Shown here: positions 38,431 through 46,945 of the stretch, in pieces
Numbering within the stretch: the first letter of the stretch is position 1
How the letters are laid out: each line of letters starts with the position of its first letter
DNA from: Alphaproteobacteria bacterium
GTDB taxonomy: Bacteria; Pseudomonadota; Alphaproteobacteria; JAJFFI01
Assembly (NCBI GenBank): GCA_030066595.1
Contig: JASJBI010000038.1
Coordinates: 1 to 64,000, forward strand
Direction of reading: 5' to 3'
DNA length: 64,000 nucleotides
Translations under genes and position numbers: made by a program
Notes under the pieces: generated by a model
What the model saw: only the letters and a program-made list of their open reading frames with translations
The model's database searches: none
What the model was told of the DNA's origin: nothing

Positions 38431-39594
38431 ATGTCTTCAGAGCTCGACCTTTACAAGAACGCCTTCAAGGCCGCCGAAGGGGTTTGCCTCGAAGCGGCCA
38501 AGGGCAACCTGGAGGCGCGTATCATCAACACCGAGGAGTTCGGCGAGGCCGGCAGCATGCTGAATGCGATCAACAAGATGCTGGACCTGGCCGACGCCTT
38601 CGTGCGCGAGGCAGGCGCGTCGTTGGAATGCGCCAGCGAGGGTAAGTTCTACCGACGCTTCCTGTTGCGGGGCATGCTGGGCGACTTCAAGCGCGGCGCC
38701 ACGATCATCAACAGCGCCCGCGAATCGATGGAGAAGAACACCCACCTGTCCGAGCAGAGGCTCAAGCTCGCGGAGGCCTTCGGCTCGAAGGTCCAGGCCG
38801 TGGTGGACACGGTCTCGACCGCCGCAATGGAGATGGAGGGCACGGCCAACGGCATGGCCTCCGTGGCGAACGACACCCACGAGCAGTCCGTGACCGTTGC
38901 CGCGGCCGCGACCGAGGCCACCGCCAATGTCGAATCGGTCGCCGAGGCGTCCGAACAGCTGTCCCAGTCGATCAACGAGATCAGCGGGCAGGTTTCGGAC
39001 TCGACCGCCACCACCGAATCCGCGGTTGCGGCGATGAACAGCGTCAACGAGGCGGTTTCGGGACTCGCCGAGGCGGCCGAGCAGATCGAGAAGGTGCTCG
39101 AGTTCATCCGCCGGATCGCCAACCAGACGCATATGCTGGCGCTCAACGCCACGATCGAGGCCGCCCGCGCCGGCGCCGCCGGCCGGGGCTTCACCGTGGT
39201 CGCCTCCGAGGTCAAGACGCTCGCCGAGCAGACGGCCAACGCGACCAACGACATCGCCGAGCAGATCGAAGGCATCCAGCGCGCCAGCACGCGGACCGCA
39301 GAGGCCACGGGAGGAATCGGAAACAGCATCCAGAGCCTGAAGGAGATCTCCACCATGATCGCCTCGGCGGTGGAACAGCAGTCCGCCTCGACCGGCGAGA
39401 TCAGCGGCAATGTCCGCCAGGTCGCCCAGGCCGCCCAGGATGTATCGCGCAGCATCACCTCCATCAGCGGCGCCTCGGAGAAGACCGGCGCCGCGGCCAA
39501 GGAGGTGCTCGAGTCCGCGGGCAGCCTGTCGCATCAGGCCACCACCCTGCGCGCCGAGGTGGAGGAGTTTCTGGAGAATTTCCGCGCCGTCTGA
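38431..39594 (+). CDS. Soluble methyl-accepting chemotaxis protein
   Basis: A 387-residue cytoplasmic chemoreceptor with no membrane segments. The N-terminal half (about 1-115) looks like HAMP-related helical repeats ([36 protein letters not shown]). The signalling domain has the conserved hairpin tip [20 protein letters not shown] followed by [22 protein letters not shown]. The start at 38431 has AGGAG upstream; ATG at 38398 is an in-frame alternative. It probably receives signals from the adjacent Aer-like PAS protein and passes them to CheA, which is not encoded in the window. Confidence 0.92.
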   Translation: MSSELDLYKNAFKAAEGVCLEAAKGNLEARIINTEEFGEAGSMLNAINKMLDLADAFVREAGASLECASEGKFYRRFLLRGMLGDFKRGATIINSARESMEKNTHLSEQRLKLAEAFGSKVQAVVDTVSTAAMEMEGTANGMASVANDTHEQSVTVAAAATEATANVESVAEASEQLSQSINEISGQVSDSTATTESAVAAMNSVNEAVSGLAEAAEQIEKVLEFIRRIANQTHMLALNATIEAARAGAAGRGFTVVASEVKTLAEQTANATNDIAEQIEGIQRASTRTAEATGGIGNSIQSLKEISTMIASAVEQQSASTGEISGNVRQVAQAAQDVSRSITSISGASEKTGAAAKEVLESAGSLSHQATTLRAEVEEFLENFRAV

Positions 39595-39634
39595 GGCGGG
39601 CGCAAGCGCATCGCGGCGGCGCTCAAGCGAAGAC

Positions 39635-39668
39635 AACCCCGCGGGACGCGCGTCCTACGGGGTTTTCG
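39635..39668 (+). terminator. Rho-independent terminator after the chemoreceptor gene
   Basis: AACCCCG at 39635-39641 pairs with CGGGGTT at 39658-39664, with an inner GGAC/GTCC stem, followed by TTTTCGTTT. It lies 40 nt past the chemoreceptor stop codon. Confidence 0.8.
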
Positions 39669-39725
39669 TTTCCGGGCCGAGTTCCGCTCAGACCAACGAG
39701 CACACACACCGCGTCGCGCCTCGCC

Positions 39726-39770
39726 CTTCGACAAGCTCAGGACGAGGCCCTCATGCTGAGCTTGTCGAAG
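39726..39770. repeat. Palindromic intergenic repeat (15-bp perfect arms)
   Basis: CTTCGACAAGCTCAG at 39726-39740 and its exact reverse complement CTGAGCTTGTCGAAG at 39756-39770 enclose a 15-nt loop. The same arm sequence is familiar as a dispersed intergenic palindrome in many GC-rich proteobacteria. Only one copy is in this window. It lies between two converging genes, so it may also end transcription. Confidence 0.75.
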
Positions 39771-39836
39771 TATGGGGGCCGTTGGTCGATTTTGGCCAGT
39801 GATCTAGCCGCGCATCCTTGATCACCGGTAGATCGC

Positions 39837-40925
39837 TTATTTGGGCAGCTTGCCGACCACACCCTCGACATAGAACTTCATGCCCAGCATGTCCTTGTCG
39901 GACATCGCCTGCCCTTCGGCGACCACGATCCTGCCGGCCTGGTCGCGCACCGGGCCCGCGAAGGGGTGCAGCGCGCCGGCCGCGATCTCGGCCTCCCTGG
40001 CCTTGACCAGTTGCCGAACGTCCGCCGGCACGGCGTCGCCGAAGGGTGCGAGCTTGACGAAGCCGTCCTTGATGCCGCCCCAGGTATTGTTCGACGCCCA
40101 TTTGCCGGCCACCGCGTCCTCGGCCACCTTGGTGTAGTAGCCGCCCCAGTGATGCGTCGCGGCGGTCAGATGCGCCCGCTTGCCGTATTTCGACATGTCG
40201 GAGTGATAGCCGATCGCCCACACGCCCTTGTCCTCGGCCGCCTGGACCGGCGCTGTGGAATCGGTGTGCAGGGTGATCACATCCGCGCCCTGGGAGATCA
40301 GCGTTTCGGCCGCTTCGCGTTCCTTGCCCGGGTCGTACCAGCTGCTGGTCCAGACCACGCGGACCTCGGCCTTGCGGTTGACGCTGCGCAGGCCCCGGGT
40401 GAAGGCGTTGATGCCGCGCACCACTTCGGGGATCGGAAACGCCGCGACATAGCCGATCTTGTTCGACTTAGTCATCTTGCCGGCGACGATGCCGGTGAGA
40501 TAGCGGCCTTCGTAGAAGCGGGCCAGATAGGTGCTGACGTTCTTGGCCCGCTTGTAACCGGTGGCGTGCTCGAAATGCACCGACGGGAACTGCCTGGCTA
40601 CCTTGACGGTCGGGTTCATGTAGCCGAACGAGGTGGTGAAGATGAGCTGGTAGCCGTCGGACGCGAACTTGCGGATGACGCGCTCCGCGTCGGCCCCTTC
40701 CGGCACGCTCTCGACATAGCTGGTCTCGACTTTGGCGCCCAGCGCCCGCTCCATTTCGAGCCGGCCCTGATCGTGTTGATAGGTCCAGCCGGCGTCGCCG
40801 ACCGGGCTGACATAGACGAAGCCGATCTTGAGCGGATCGGCGGCCACCGCGCCTCCCGGCGCCAGCCCCGCCGCCACCAGCCCGGCCGCGAGCGCAAGTC
40901 CCAACCAGCTCTTGATCTGTCGCAT
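39837..40925 (-). CDS. BMP-family ABC transporter substrate-binding protein (nucleoside/purine type)
   Basis: A 362-residue periplasmic binding protein with a Sec signal peptide (LALAAGLVAAGLAPGGAVAA). The mature protein starts DPLKIGFVYVSPVGDAGWTY and matches the BMP/PnrA family (GYQLIFTTSFGYMNPTVKVA, GKMTKSNKIGYVAAFPIPE), members of which bind purine nucleosides or related bases. GGAGGGAGAG lies upstream of the ATG at 40925. Two permease genes precede it in the same direction, and purine-degradation genes follow further upstream, so a purine or uric-acid-related ligand is plausible. Confidence 0.91.
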   Translation of the reverse strand: MRQIKSWLGLALAAGLVAAGLAPGGAVAADPLKIGFVYVSPVGDAGWTYQHDQGRLEMERALGAKVETSYVESVPEGADAERVIRKFASDGYQLIFTTSFGYMNPTVKVARQFPSVHFEHATGYKRAKNVSTYLARFYEGRYLTGIVAGKMTKSNKIGYVAAFPIPEVVRGINAFTRGLRSVNRKAEVRVVWTSSWYDPGKEREAAETLISQGADVITLHTDSTAPVQAAEDKGVWAIGYHSDMSKYGKRAHLTAATHHWGGYYTKVAEDAVAGKWASNNTWGGIKDGFVKLAPFGDAVPADVRQLVKAREAEIAAGALHPFAGPVRDQAGRIVVAEGQAMSDKDMLGMKFYVEGVVGKLPK

Positions 40926-40969
40926 GCTCTCTCCCTCCGATCGGATGACTGGTGGTCCAGAATACCGCT

Positions 40970-41899
40970 CTAGCGGTACGGATCGAAGGGCCGGCCCAAG
41001 GAGGCGGGCGCGTTGAGGCGGATCTTGGCGGCGTCGCGGGACATCAGCACCAGGACCAGCACCGTCGCCAGATAGGGCAGCGTCGCCAACAGGTGGGACG
41101 AGAAGCCGATGCCGCGCGCCTGCAGATCCAGGCCCAGGATGGTGATGCCGCCGAACAGATAGGCGCCGGCCAGGACCCGCGCCGGACGCCAGGTCGCGAA
41201 CACCACCAGGGCCAGCGCGATCCAGCCCCGTCCCGCCGTCATGTTCTCGGCCCATTGCGGCGTGTACACCAGCGACAGATAGGCGCCGGCCAGCCCGCTC
41301 ATGGCGCCGCCGAACAGCACCGCCAGATAGCGGATCTTGACCACCGAATAGCCGATCGCGTGCGCGGCGTCGTGGGACTCGCCCACGGCCCGCAAGATCA
41401 GGCCGGCGTGCGACCGGTAAAGGAACCACGCGACCAGTCCGAACATGACTAGGGACCCGTAGATCATCGGGTCGTAGCCGAACAGCAGTGGTCCCACGAT
41501 CGGCAGCTCGGACAGCGCTGGAATGTCGACCGGCTGCAGGCCCTTGATCGGCGTGCCGACATAGGCGAGGCCGACGAAGGCGGACAGGCCGATGCCGAAG
41601 ATCGTCAGCGCCAGCCCAGTTGCCACCTGGTTGGTAAACAAAGTGAGGGTCAGCACCCCGAAGATCAGCGCCATCAGCATGCCCGCCGCCATGGCCGCGG
41701 CGATGGCCAGGATCGGGCTGCCCGTCAGGACCATGGCGATGAAGCCGGTCACCGCGCCCACCAGCATCATGCCTTCGATGCCGAGATTGAGGACGCCGGA
41801 CTTCTCGGTGATCAGCTCGCCCAAGGCGGCGAACACCAGGGGCGTGCCGGCCCGCACCGTGCTGACCAGGATGGCGACGACCTGCTCCAGCTCGGGCAT
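40970..41899 (-). CDS. ABC transporter permease (nucleoside/BMP type, second permease)
   Basis: A 309-residue inner-membrane permease of the branched-chain amino acid/nucleoside class, with about eight to nine hydrophobic segments. ALGELITEKSGVLNLGIEGM at the N-terminus is the family hallmark, and IRYLAVLFGGAMSGLAGAYL contains the EAA-like loop region. Its ATG shares one base with the stop codon of the other permease gene (TGATG), so the two are coupled. The substrate-binding protein gene follows after 44 nt. Confidence 0.91.
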   Translation of the reverse strand: MPELEQVVAILVSTVRAGTPLVFAALGELITEKSGVLNLGIEGMMLVGAVTGFIAMVLTGSPILAIAAAMAAGMLMALIFGVLTLTLFTNQVATGLALTIFGIGLSAFVGLAYVGTPIKGLQPVDIPALSELPIVGPLLFGYDPMIYGSLVMFGLVAWFLYRSHAGLILRAVGESHDAAHAIGYSVVKIRYLAVLFGGAMSGLAGAYLSLVYTPQWAENMTAGRGWIALALVVFATWRPARVLAGAYLFGGITILGLDLQARGIGFSSHLLATLPYLATVLVLVLMSRDAAKIRLNAPASLGRPFDPYR

Positions 41900-42978
41900 C
41901 AGGGCTCCGCTCGGACCAGGCGCCCGCCGAAACGGATCCGGTAGCGGATCAAGACATCGGAGGCGAGCACGAAGAACAGCAGCATGCCCTGGAACACGCC
42001 GGTCACCGCCCTGGGCAGATTGAGATCGGCCTGCAGCGCCTCGCCGCCGAGATAGGTCAACGCCAACAGCAGCCCGGCGAGCAGGACGCCCATCGGATGC
42101 AGCCGGCCGAGAAAGGCGACGATGATGGCGGCGAAGCCGTAGCCGGAGGGAAAGGTCGCGTTGAGCTGGCCCACCGGACCGGCCGCCTCGGCGAAGCCCG
42201 CGAGCCCCGCGAGCCCGCCGCTCACCAAGAAGCTCGTCCAGACCACGCCCTTGGGGCTGAACCCCGCATAGCGCGCCGCCGCCAGCGCCTGGCCCACGAC
42301 CTTGATCCGGAAGCCCAAGAAGCTGTACGCCATCACCAGCCAGCCGAGACCGACCGCCGCGAGCGCGGCGAAGATGCTGGCATAGAGCCGGGTGCCCTCG
42401 GCCAGCACGGGGATCAGCGCCTCCTCGTTGAACAGGCGGGTTTCGGGGAAATTGTAGCCGTCCGGGTCGCGCCAGGGCCCGTGCACCAGATAGCCGAGGA
42501 CCTGCAGCGCCACATAGGACAGCATCAGGCTGACCAGGATCTCGTTGGCGTTGAAGCGGGTCCGGCAGAGCGCCGGTATCGCGCCCCAGCCCGCACCGCC
42601 CAGTATCCCGGCCAGCATCATCAGCGGCAGCAACCACGGACCCTCGTCGCCGTAGAAGGCGAGCGCCACGCCGCCGCTGCAGATCGCGCCCATGATGAAC
42701 TGGCCCTCGGCGCCGATATTCCAGACATTGCCGCGAAAGCCGATGGACAGACCGATCCCGCAGAGCACCAGCGGGGTCGCCTTCAAGGTGAGCTCAGCCA
42801 GGCCGTTGAAGTCCGAGATCGGAGTGATGAAAAACGTGTGGAGCGCGAGCACCGGATCCCGCCCGAGAGCAGCGAACAGGATCGCGCCCGCGAACACCGT
42901 GAGCGCGGCCGCGATCAGCGGCGAGGCATAGCGCATCAGATGCGAGGCGTGCGTGCGCGGCTCGAGCCTAATCGGCAC
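41899..42978 (-). CDS. ABC transporter permease (nucleoside/BMP type, first permease)
   Basis: A 359-residue inner-membrane permease with about ten hydrophobic segments. LVLCGIGLSIGFRGNVWNIGAEGQ is typical of the first permease of BMP-type nucleoside transporters, as is FNANEILVSLMLSYVA. The GTG start at 42978 is the first in the frame with a reasonable N-terminus. In related operons an ATP-binding gene normally precedes the permeases; none is found here or elsewhere in the window. The neighbouring upstream gene is xdhC. Confidence 0.9.
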   Translation of the reverse strand: MPIRLEPRTHASHLMRYASPLIAAALTVFAGAILFAALGRDPVLALHTFFITPISDFNGLAELTLKATPLVLCGIGLSIGFRGNVWNIGAEGQFIMGAICSGGVALAFYGDEGPWLLPLMMLAGILGGAGWGAIPALCRTRFNANEILVSLMLSYVALQVLGYLVHGPWRDPDGYNFPETRLFNEEALIPVLAEGTRLYASIFAALAAVGLGWLVMAYSFLGFRIKVVGQALAAARYAGFSPKGVVWTSFLVSGGLAGLAGFAEAAGPVGQLNATFPSGYGFAAIIVAFLGRLHPMGVLLAGLLLALTYLGGEALQADLNLPRAVTGVFQGMLLFFVLASDVLIRYRIRFGGRLVRAEP

Positions 42979-43073
42979 GGGCGGCCTCGGGGTCCGCTGC
43001 CGGCGTGGCGAGGTGTCCGTTCATCCGGAAGCCGATCTCTTGCGCGTTCGTCTCGCCGCTACGGCCGGCTCGC

Positions 43074-44117
43074 TCACGCAGATCGCTCCAGCAGCGCCGC
43101 CGGGTCCGCATGGTGCAGGCGCAGGATCTCGGCCGCCACCGCCACCGCGATCTCGCCGGGGTGCTTGCCGCCGACGCCCGCGAGACCGATCGGACAGGTC
43201 AGCCGCGCCAGCACCTCGGGACCGACGCCCTGCTCCACCATGCGGGCCTCGAAGCGGGCGCGCTTGGTCTTGGAGCCGATCAGGCCGACATAGCGGAGGT
43301 CTCCGCGTTTGAGCGCCCGCTCGCAGATGTCGTAGTCGAGCTGGTGGCTGTGGGTCATGACCAGGGCATAGCTGTCCCGCGCCAGCCTGTCGACCTCGGC
43401 ATCGGGCGTGTCGGTCAGTCGGACCGCGACATTTGCCGGCACGGTCTCCGGGAACTGCTCCGCCCGGCCGTCGATCCAGGTGATCCGGCACGGCAGCGGC
43501 GCCAGCACGCTGACCAACGCCCGGCCTACATGGCCCGCGCCGAAGAGCGCGACGTGGAGCGTTTCCGGCCACAGCGGCTCGAAGAACAGGCTCCTGTCCT
43601 TGTCCAGGAGCGCCCCCCCGCCCTTGCTCAGCAGCGCGCGCGCTCTCGCGGCCGCCGACTTGTCGACGCGGGCGTTTGCCAAGGATCCCGCGGGCTCCGC
43701 CGCCGTCACGAACAGCCGGCCTGCCGTCTCCGCATCGGTGCTTGTCACCAGAACGCCTGCTGTGCCCTGCTCCCGCGCGGCGGCCAGCGCCGGCAACCAG
43801 GCGGGCGCCGTGGAGCGGCCCAGCCCCTCGAAATGCAACACCGCCCGGCCGCCGCAGCATTGCGCCAGGCTCGGGCCGAGGGCGAAATCGGCACAGCGCA
43901 CCGATTGTGTCTCTTCCGCCAGCATCTCGCGCGCGATCTCGATGGCCTTGTATTCCAGGTTTCCGCCGCCGATGGTTCCGAACAGCCCGTCTTCGGTGAC
44001 GATCATATGCGTGCCCAGCTCCCGCGGCGTCGAGCCCTCGACGCGAACCACCGTCACCAGCACATGCGGCTCGGCCGAGTCCGTCAAGCGGCGCAGACTT
44101 TCGATCCAATGGCTCAA
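43074..44117 (-). CDS. xdhC: XdhC-family molybdenum cofactor insertion/maturation protein
   Basis: A 347-residue protein of the XdhC/CoxF family, which binds and sulfurates the molybdenum cofactor and inserts it into xanthine dehydrogenase. Motifs are VVRVEGSTPRELGTHMIV and GTIGGGNLEYKAI (N-terminal XdhC domain) and VALFGAGHVGRALVSVL (Rossmann domain), then YVGLIGSKTKRARFEARM. The TTG start is decided by a perfect AAGGAGG (44125-44131 on this strand) 8 nt upstream. The xdhA/xdhB genes are not in the window; the cluster otherwise deals with purine degradation, supporting this role. Confidence 0.9.
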   Translation of the reverse strand: MSHWIESLRRLTDSAEPHVLVTVVRVEGSTPRELGTHMIVTEDGLFGTIGGGNLEYKAIEIAREMLAEETQSVRCADFALGPSLAQCCGGRAVLHFEGLGRSTAPAWLPALAAAREQGTAGVLVTSTDAETAGRLFVTAAEPAGSLANARVDKSAAARARALLSKGGGALLDKDRSLFFEPLWPETLHVALFGAGHVGRALVSVLAPLPCRITWIDGRAEQFPETVPANVAVRLTDTPDAEVDRLARDSYALVMTHSHQLDYDICERALKRGDLRYVGLIGSKTKRARFEARMVEQGVGPEVLARLTCPIGLAGVGGKHPGEIAVAVAAEILRLHHADPAALLERSA

Positions 44118-44180
44118 CCCACGACCTCCTTGGCGCTAGCGTATCTTTCGGTGCCGACAGCCCAGCCCATGTGCCGGGCC

Positions 44181-44531
44181 TCAGCTCCCCCTGTAGGTCG
44201 TGTAGCTCCAGGGCGAGACCAGCAGCGGCACGTGGTAATGCGCCTCTGGGTCGGCGATGCCAAAGCGCAGCACCACCTGGTCGACGAAGCGCGGCTCCGG
44301 CAGGGTCATGCCGGCGGCCCCGAAGTAGTCGCCCGCATGAAAGACCAGCTCGTACTGGCCGCGTTCGAAAGCCTCACCCTCGAGCAGCGGCCCGTCCCCC
44401 CGGCCGTCGGCATTGGTCCGGATGGTCTTGAGCAGATGCCGGTCCACGTCGACCCGGAACAGGTCGACCTGAATTCCCGCACCCGGCACGCCGCGCGCGG
44501 TGTCCAGCACATGCGTGGTCAGCCGTCCCAT
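44181..44531 (-). CDS. hiuH: 5-Hydroxyisourate hydrolase (transthyretin-like)
   Basis: Converts 5-hydroxyisourate, the product of urate oxidation, to OHCU in the uric acid pathway. The 116-residue length fits. THVLDTARGVPGAGIQVDLF at the N-terminus and the C-terminal YTTYRGS (the YRGS signature) are diagnostic; His and Arg active-site residues are in THVLD and the HVPLL region. It diverges from puuE and runs toward xdhC after a 63-nt gap. Confidence 0.95.
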   Translation of the reverse strand: MGRLTTHVLDTARGVPGAGIQVDLFRVDVDRHLLKTIRTNADGRGDGPLLEGEAFERGQYELVFHAGDYFGAAGMTLPEPRFVDQVVLRFGIADPEAHYHVPLLVSPWSYTTYRGS

Positions 44532-44738
44532 CGTTCGTCTCTCGCCGCCCCAACCGATCATTGTCCTGGTAATCCAGGAGCCTGTCCAATGGAATGTATC
44601 CTTGTGCGGCGCTTCCTGTATACACTCCCGCCTGCCGTGCGCCCCTAGGGAAAGGCAGGCCGGCTTCACGCCGGACGTGTGTAACGTTTTCGGGCCCGAA
44701 ACCGATCGGGGCGCCAGTATGGAATGAGGCAAGAGACG
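44532..44738. promoter_or_regulatory. Divergent regulatory region between hiuH and puuE with two palindromes
   Basis: This 207-nt interval must hold promoters for both directions. CCTGG-TAAT-CCAGG at 44565-44578 and TGTATACA at 44617-44624 are inverted repeats of a size typical for regulator binding; the latter resembles operators of GntR-type regulators. No regulator gene lies next to it. The palindromes are seen directly; their function is inferred. Confidence 0.5.
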
Positions 44739-45653
44739 ATGGCCCAGCCCTATCCCCGCGACATGATCGGCTACGGCGCCCACCCGCCCGATCCGAAGTG
44801 GCCCGGCGGCGCCCGCCTCGCCCTGCAGTTCGTCCTCAACTACGAGGAAGGCGGCGAGAACAGCATCCTGCACGGCGATCCCGCTTCGGAGGCGTTCCTG
44901 TCCGAGATCGTCGGCGCCGTGCCGCTCGAGGGCGTGCGCCATATCAACATGGAATCGATTTACGAATACGGCAGCCGCGCGGGCTTCTGGCGGCTCATGC
45001 GGCTCTTTGCCGAGCGCAACCTGCCGCTGACCGTGTTCGCCGTGGCCATGGCGCTGGAGCGCAACCCGGAGGCGGCCAAGGCCATGGTCGAGGCCGGGCA
45101 CGAGGTCGCGAGCCACGGCTGGCGCTGGATAGACTACCAATACATGCCGGAGGCGGAGGAGCGCGAGCATATCCGCCGCGCGGTCGAGAGCATCGAGCGG
45201 GTCACCGGCAGCCGGCCGCTCGGCTGGTACACCGGCCGCGTCAGCCCGAACACCCGCCGGCTGGTCGCGGAATATGGCGGCTTCCTCTATGACGCGGACG
45301 CCTACAGCGACGAGCTGCCCTATTGGGTCGAGGTCGGAGGCAAGCCGCAGCTCATCGTGCCCTACACGCTGGACGCCAACGACATGCGCTTTGCCACGCC
45401 CCAGGGGTTCAATTCGGGCGACCAGTTCTTCGCCTATCTGAAGGACTCGTTCGACCTGCTCTATGCCGAGGGCGAAGTGGCGCCCAAGATGATGTCCGTG
45501 GGCCTGCACTGCCGGCTGGTCGGACGCCCGGGCCGGGCGGCCGCGCTCGCGCGCTTTCTCGACTACGTGCAGGGCCACGACAAGGTCTGGATCTGCCGCC
45601 GGGTCGACATCGCCCGCCACTGGATCGAGCACCACCCGGCCCCAGCGGCATGA
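44739..45653 (+). CDS. puuE: Allantoinase PuuE (polysaccharide deacetylase fold)
   Basis: Metal-independent-type allantoinase of the NodB/polysaccharide deacetylase superfamily that opens allantoin to allantoate. The 304 residues start MAQPYPRDMIGYG and include ALQFVLNYEEGGENSILHGD and EVASHGWRWIDYQ, both characteristic of PuuE rather than of true deacetylases. An in-frame ATG at 44724 is possible. It is transcribed divergently from hiuH and is followed after 44 nt by the aminotransferase gene pucG. Confidence 0.93.
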   Translation: MAQPYPRDMIGYGAHPPDPKWPGGARLALQFVLNYEEGGENSILHGDPASEAFLSEIVGAVPLEGVRHINMESIYEYGSRAGFWRLMRLFAERNLPLTVFAVAMALERNPEAAKAMVEAGHEVASHGWRWIDYQYMPEAEEREHIRRAVESIERVTGSRPLGWYTGRVSPNTRRLVAEYGGFLYDADAYSDELPYWVEVGGKPQLIVPYTLDANDMRFATPQGFNSGDQFFAYLKDSFDLLYAEGEVAPKMMSVGLHCRLVGRPGRAAALARFLDYVQGHDKVWICRRVDIARHWIEHHPAPAA

Positions 45654-45697
45654 CACCGGCCGACCTTTCCCGTCAGACCAGCTGAGAGCGCACGCCC

Positions 45698-46933
45698 ATG
45701 GGTGATCCTTTCGACGACCTCAATCCGCCGCCGCGGCTGATGATGGGCCCGGGCCCGATCAATGCGGATCCGCGCGTCGAGCGCGCCATGGCCATGCCCC
45801 TCTTGGGCCAGTTCGACCCGGCCTTCACGGAATACATGAACGAGGTCATGGCGCTCTACCGCGGCGTGTTCCAGACGGAGAACCGCTGGACCCTCTTGGT
45901 CGACGGCACTGCGCGTGCCGGCATCGAGGCCTGCCTCGTCTCGATGATCGAACCGGGCGACGTGGTCCTGGTGCCGATCTTCGGCCGCTTCGGCCATCTG
46001 ATGTGCGAGATCTCCCGGCGCTGCGGCGCCGACGTGCGCAGCATCGAGACCGACTGGGGCACCGTATTCCCGCTCGAGCGCATCGAGGCGGCGATCAAGC
46101 AGCACCAGCCCAAGGTGGTTGCCATGGTGCACGGCGATACCTCGACGACCATGGCCCAGCCGCTGGACGGTGTCGGCGCGATCTGCAGGGCGCATGATGC
46201 GCTGCTCTACTGCGATGCCACCGCGACCCTGTCCGGCATGGATCTGCCGGTGGACGCCTGGCAGATCGATGCGGTTTCGGCCGGGCTGCAGAAATGCCTG
46301 GCGGGTCCGCCGGGCTCGGCGCCGGTCACCGTCAACGCGCGGGTCGAAGCGAAGGTGCTGCGCCGCAAGCACATCGAGCAAGGCATCGCGCCGCCGGACG
46401 CGGAGCCGGGCGACGGCCCGATCATCCGCTCGAACTATCTCGACCTGCCCATGCTCATGGACTACTGGAGCGAGAAGCGCCTCAACCACCACACCGAGGC
46501 GACCAGCATGCTGTACGCGGCGCGGGAGTGCGCCCGCATTGCGCTCAAGGAGGGTCTCCCGGCGCGCTTCGCCCGGCACGCGGTGGCTAGCCGGGCGATG
46601 ACCGCGGGGCTCCGGGCCATGGGGCTCGCGCTGTTCGGCGATCAGGCCAATAAGATGGCCAACGTGACCGGCGTGGTGATCCCCGAAGTGGTCGAGGGCG
46701 AGGCGGTGCGCAGCGGCTTGCTCGAGGATTTCGGCATCGAGATCGGCACGTCCTTCGGGCCGCTCGCGGGCAAGATCTGGCGCATCGGCACCATGGGCTA
46801 CAACTGCCGCAAGCAGAACGTGCTGCTCTGCCTGGGCGCCCTCGAGGCGACGCTCAGGCGGAACGGCTTCACGGCGCCGGCCGGCGCCGGCGTCGACGCG
46901 GCCATGGCGGTTTACGACGAAGACGGCGGCTGA
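45698..46933 (+). CDS. pucG: (S)-Ureidoglycine-glyoxylate aminotransferase-like (AGXT family)
   Basis: A 411-residue PLP-dependent class V aminotransferase. LMMGPGPINADPRVERAM, the glycine-rich VDGTARAGIEACL, HGDTSTTMAQPL, YCDATATLSGMDLPVD and the Schiff-base lysine in SAGLQKCLAGPPG (Lys199) fit the alanine-glyoxylate/ureidoglycine-glyoxylate aminotransferase group. Because puuE and hiuH are adjacent, transamination of ureidoglycine with glyoxylate is the likely reaction, but alanine-glyoxylate or serine-glyoxylate activity cannot be excluded. Confidence 0.87.
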   Translation: MGDPFDDLNPPPRLMMGPGPINADPRVERAMAMPLLGQFDPAFTEYMNEVMALYRGVFQTENRWTLLVDGTARAGIEACLVSMIEPGDVVLVPIFGRFGHLMCEISRRCGADVRSIETDWGTVFPLERIEAAIKQHQPKVVAMVHGDTSTTMAQPLDGVGAICRAHDALLYCDATATLSGMDLPVDAWQIDAVSAGLQKCLAGPPGSAPVTVNARVEAKVLRRKHIEQGIAPPDAEPGDGPIIRSNYLDLPMLMDYWSEKRLNHHTEATSMLYAARECARIALKEGLPARFARHAVASRAMTAGLRAMGLALFGDQANKMANVTGVVIPEVVEGEAVRSGLLEDFGIEIGTSFGPLAGKIWRIGTMGYNCRKQNVLLCLGALEATLRRNGFTAPAGAGVDAAMAVYDEDGG

Positions 46934-46940
46934 GCCGCCG
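46924..46940. terminator. Hairpin between convergent pucG and the secretion adaptor gene
   Basis: CGGCGGC and GCCGCCG form a 7-bp stem whose three-base loop is the pucG stop codon TGA. It ends 5 nt before the stop of the convergent gene. There is no T-tract, so it is a weak or Rho-assisted terminator at best. Confidence 0.4.
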
Positions 46941-46945
46941 CCCGC

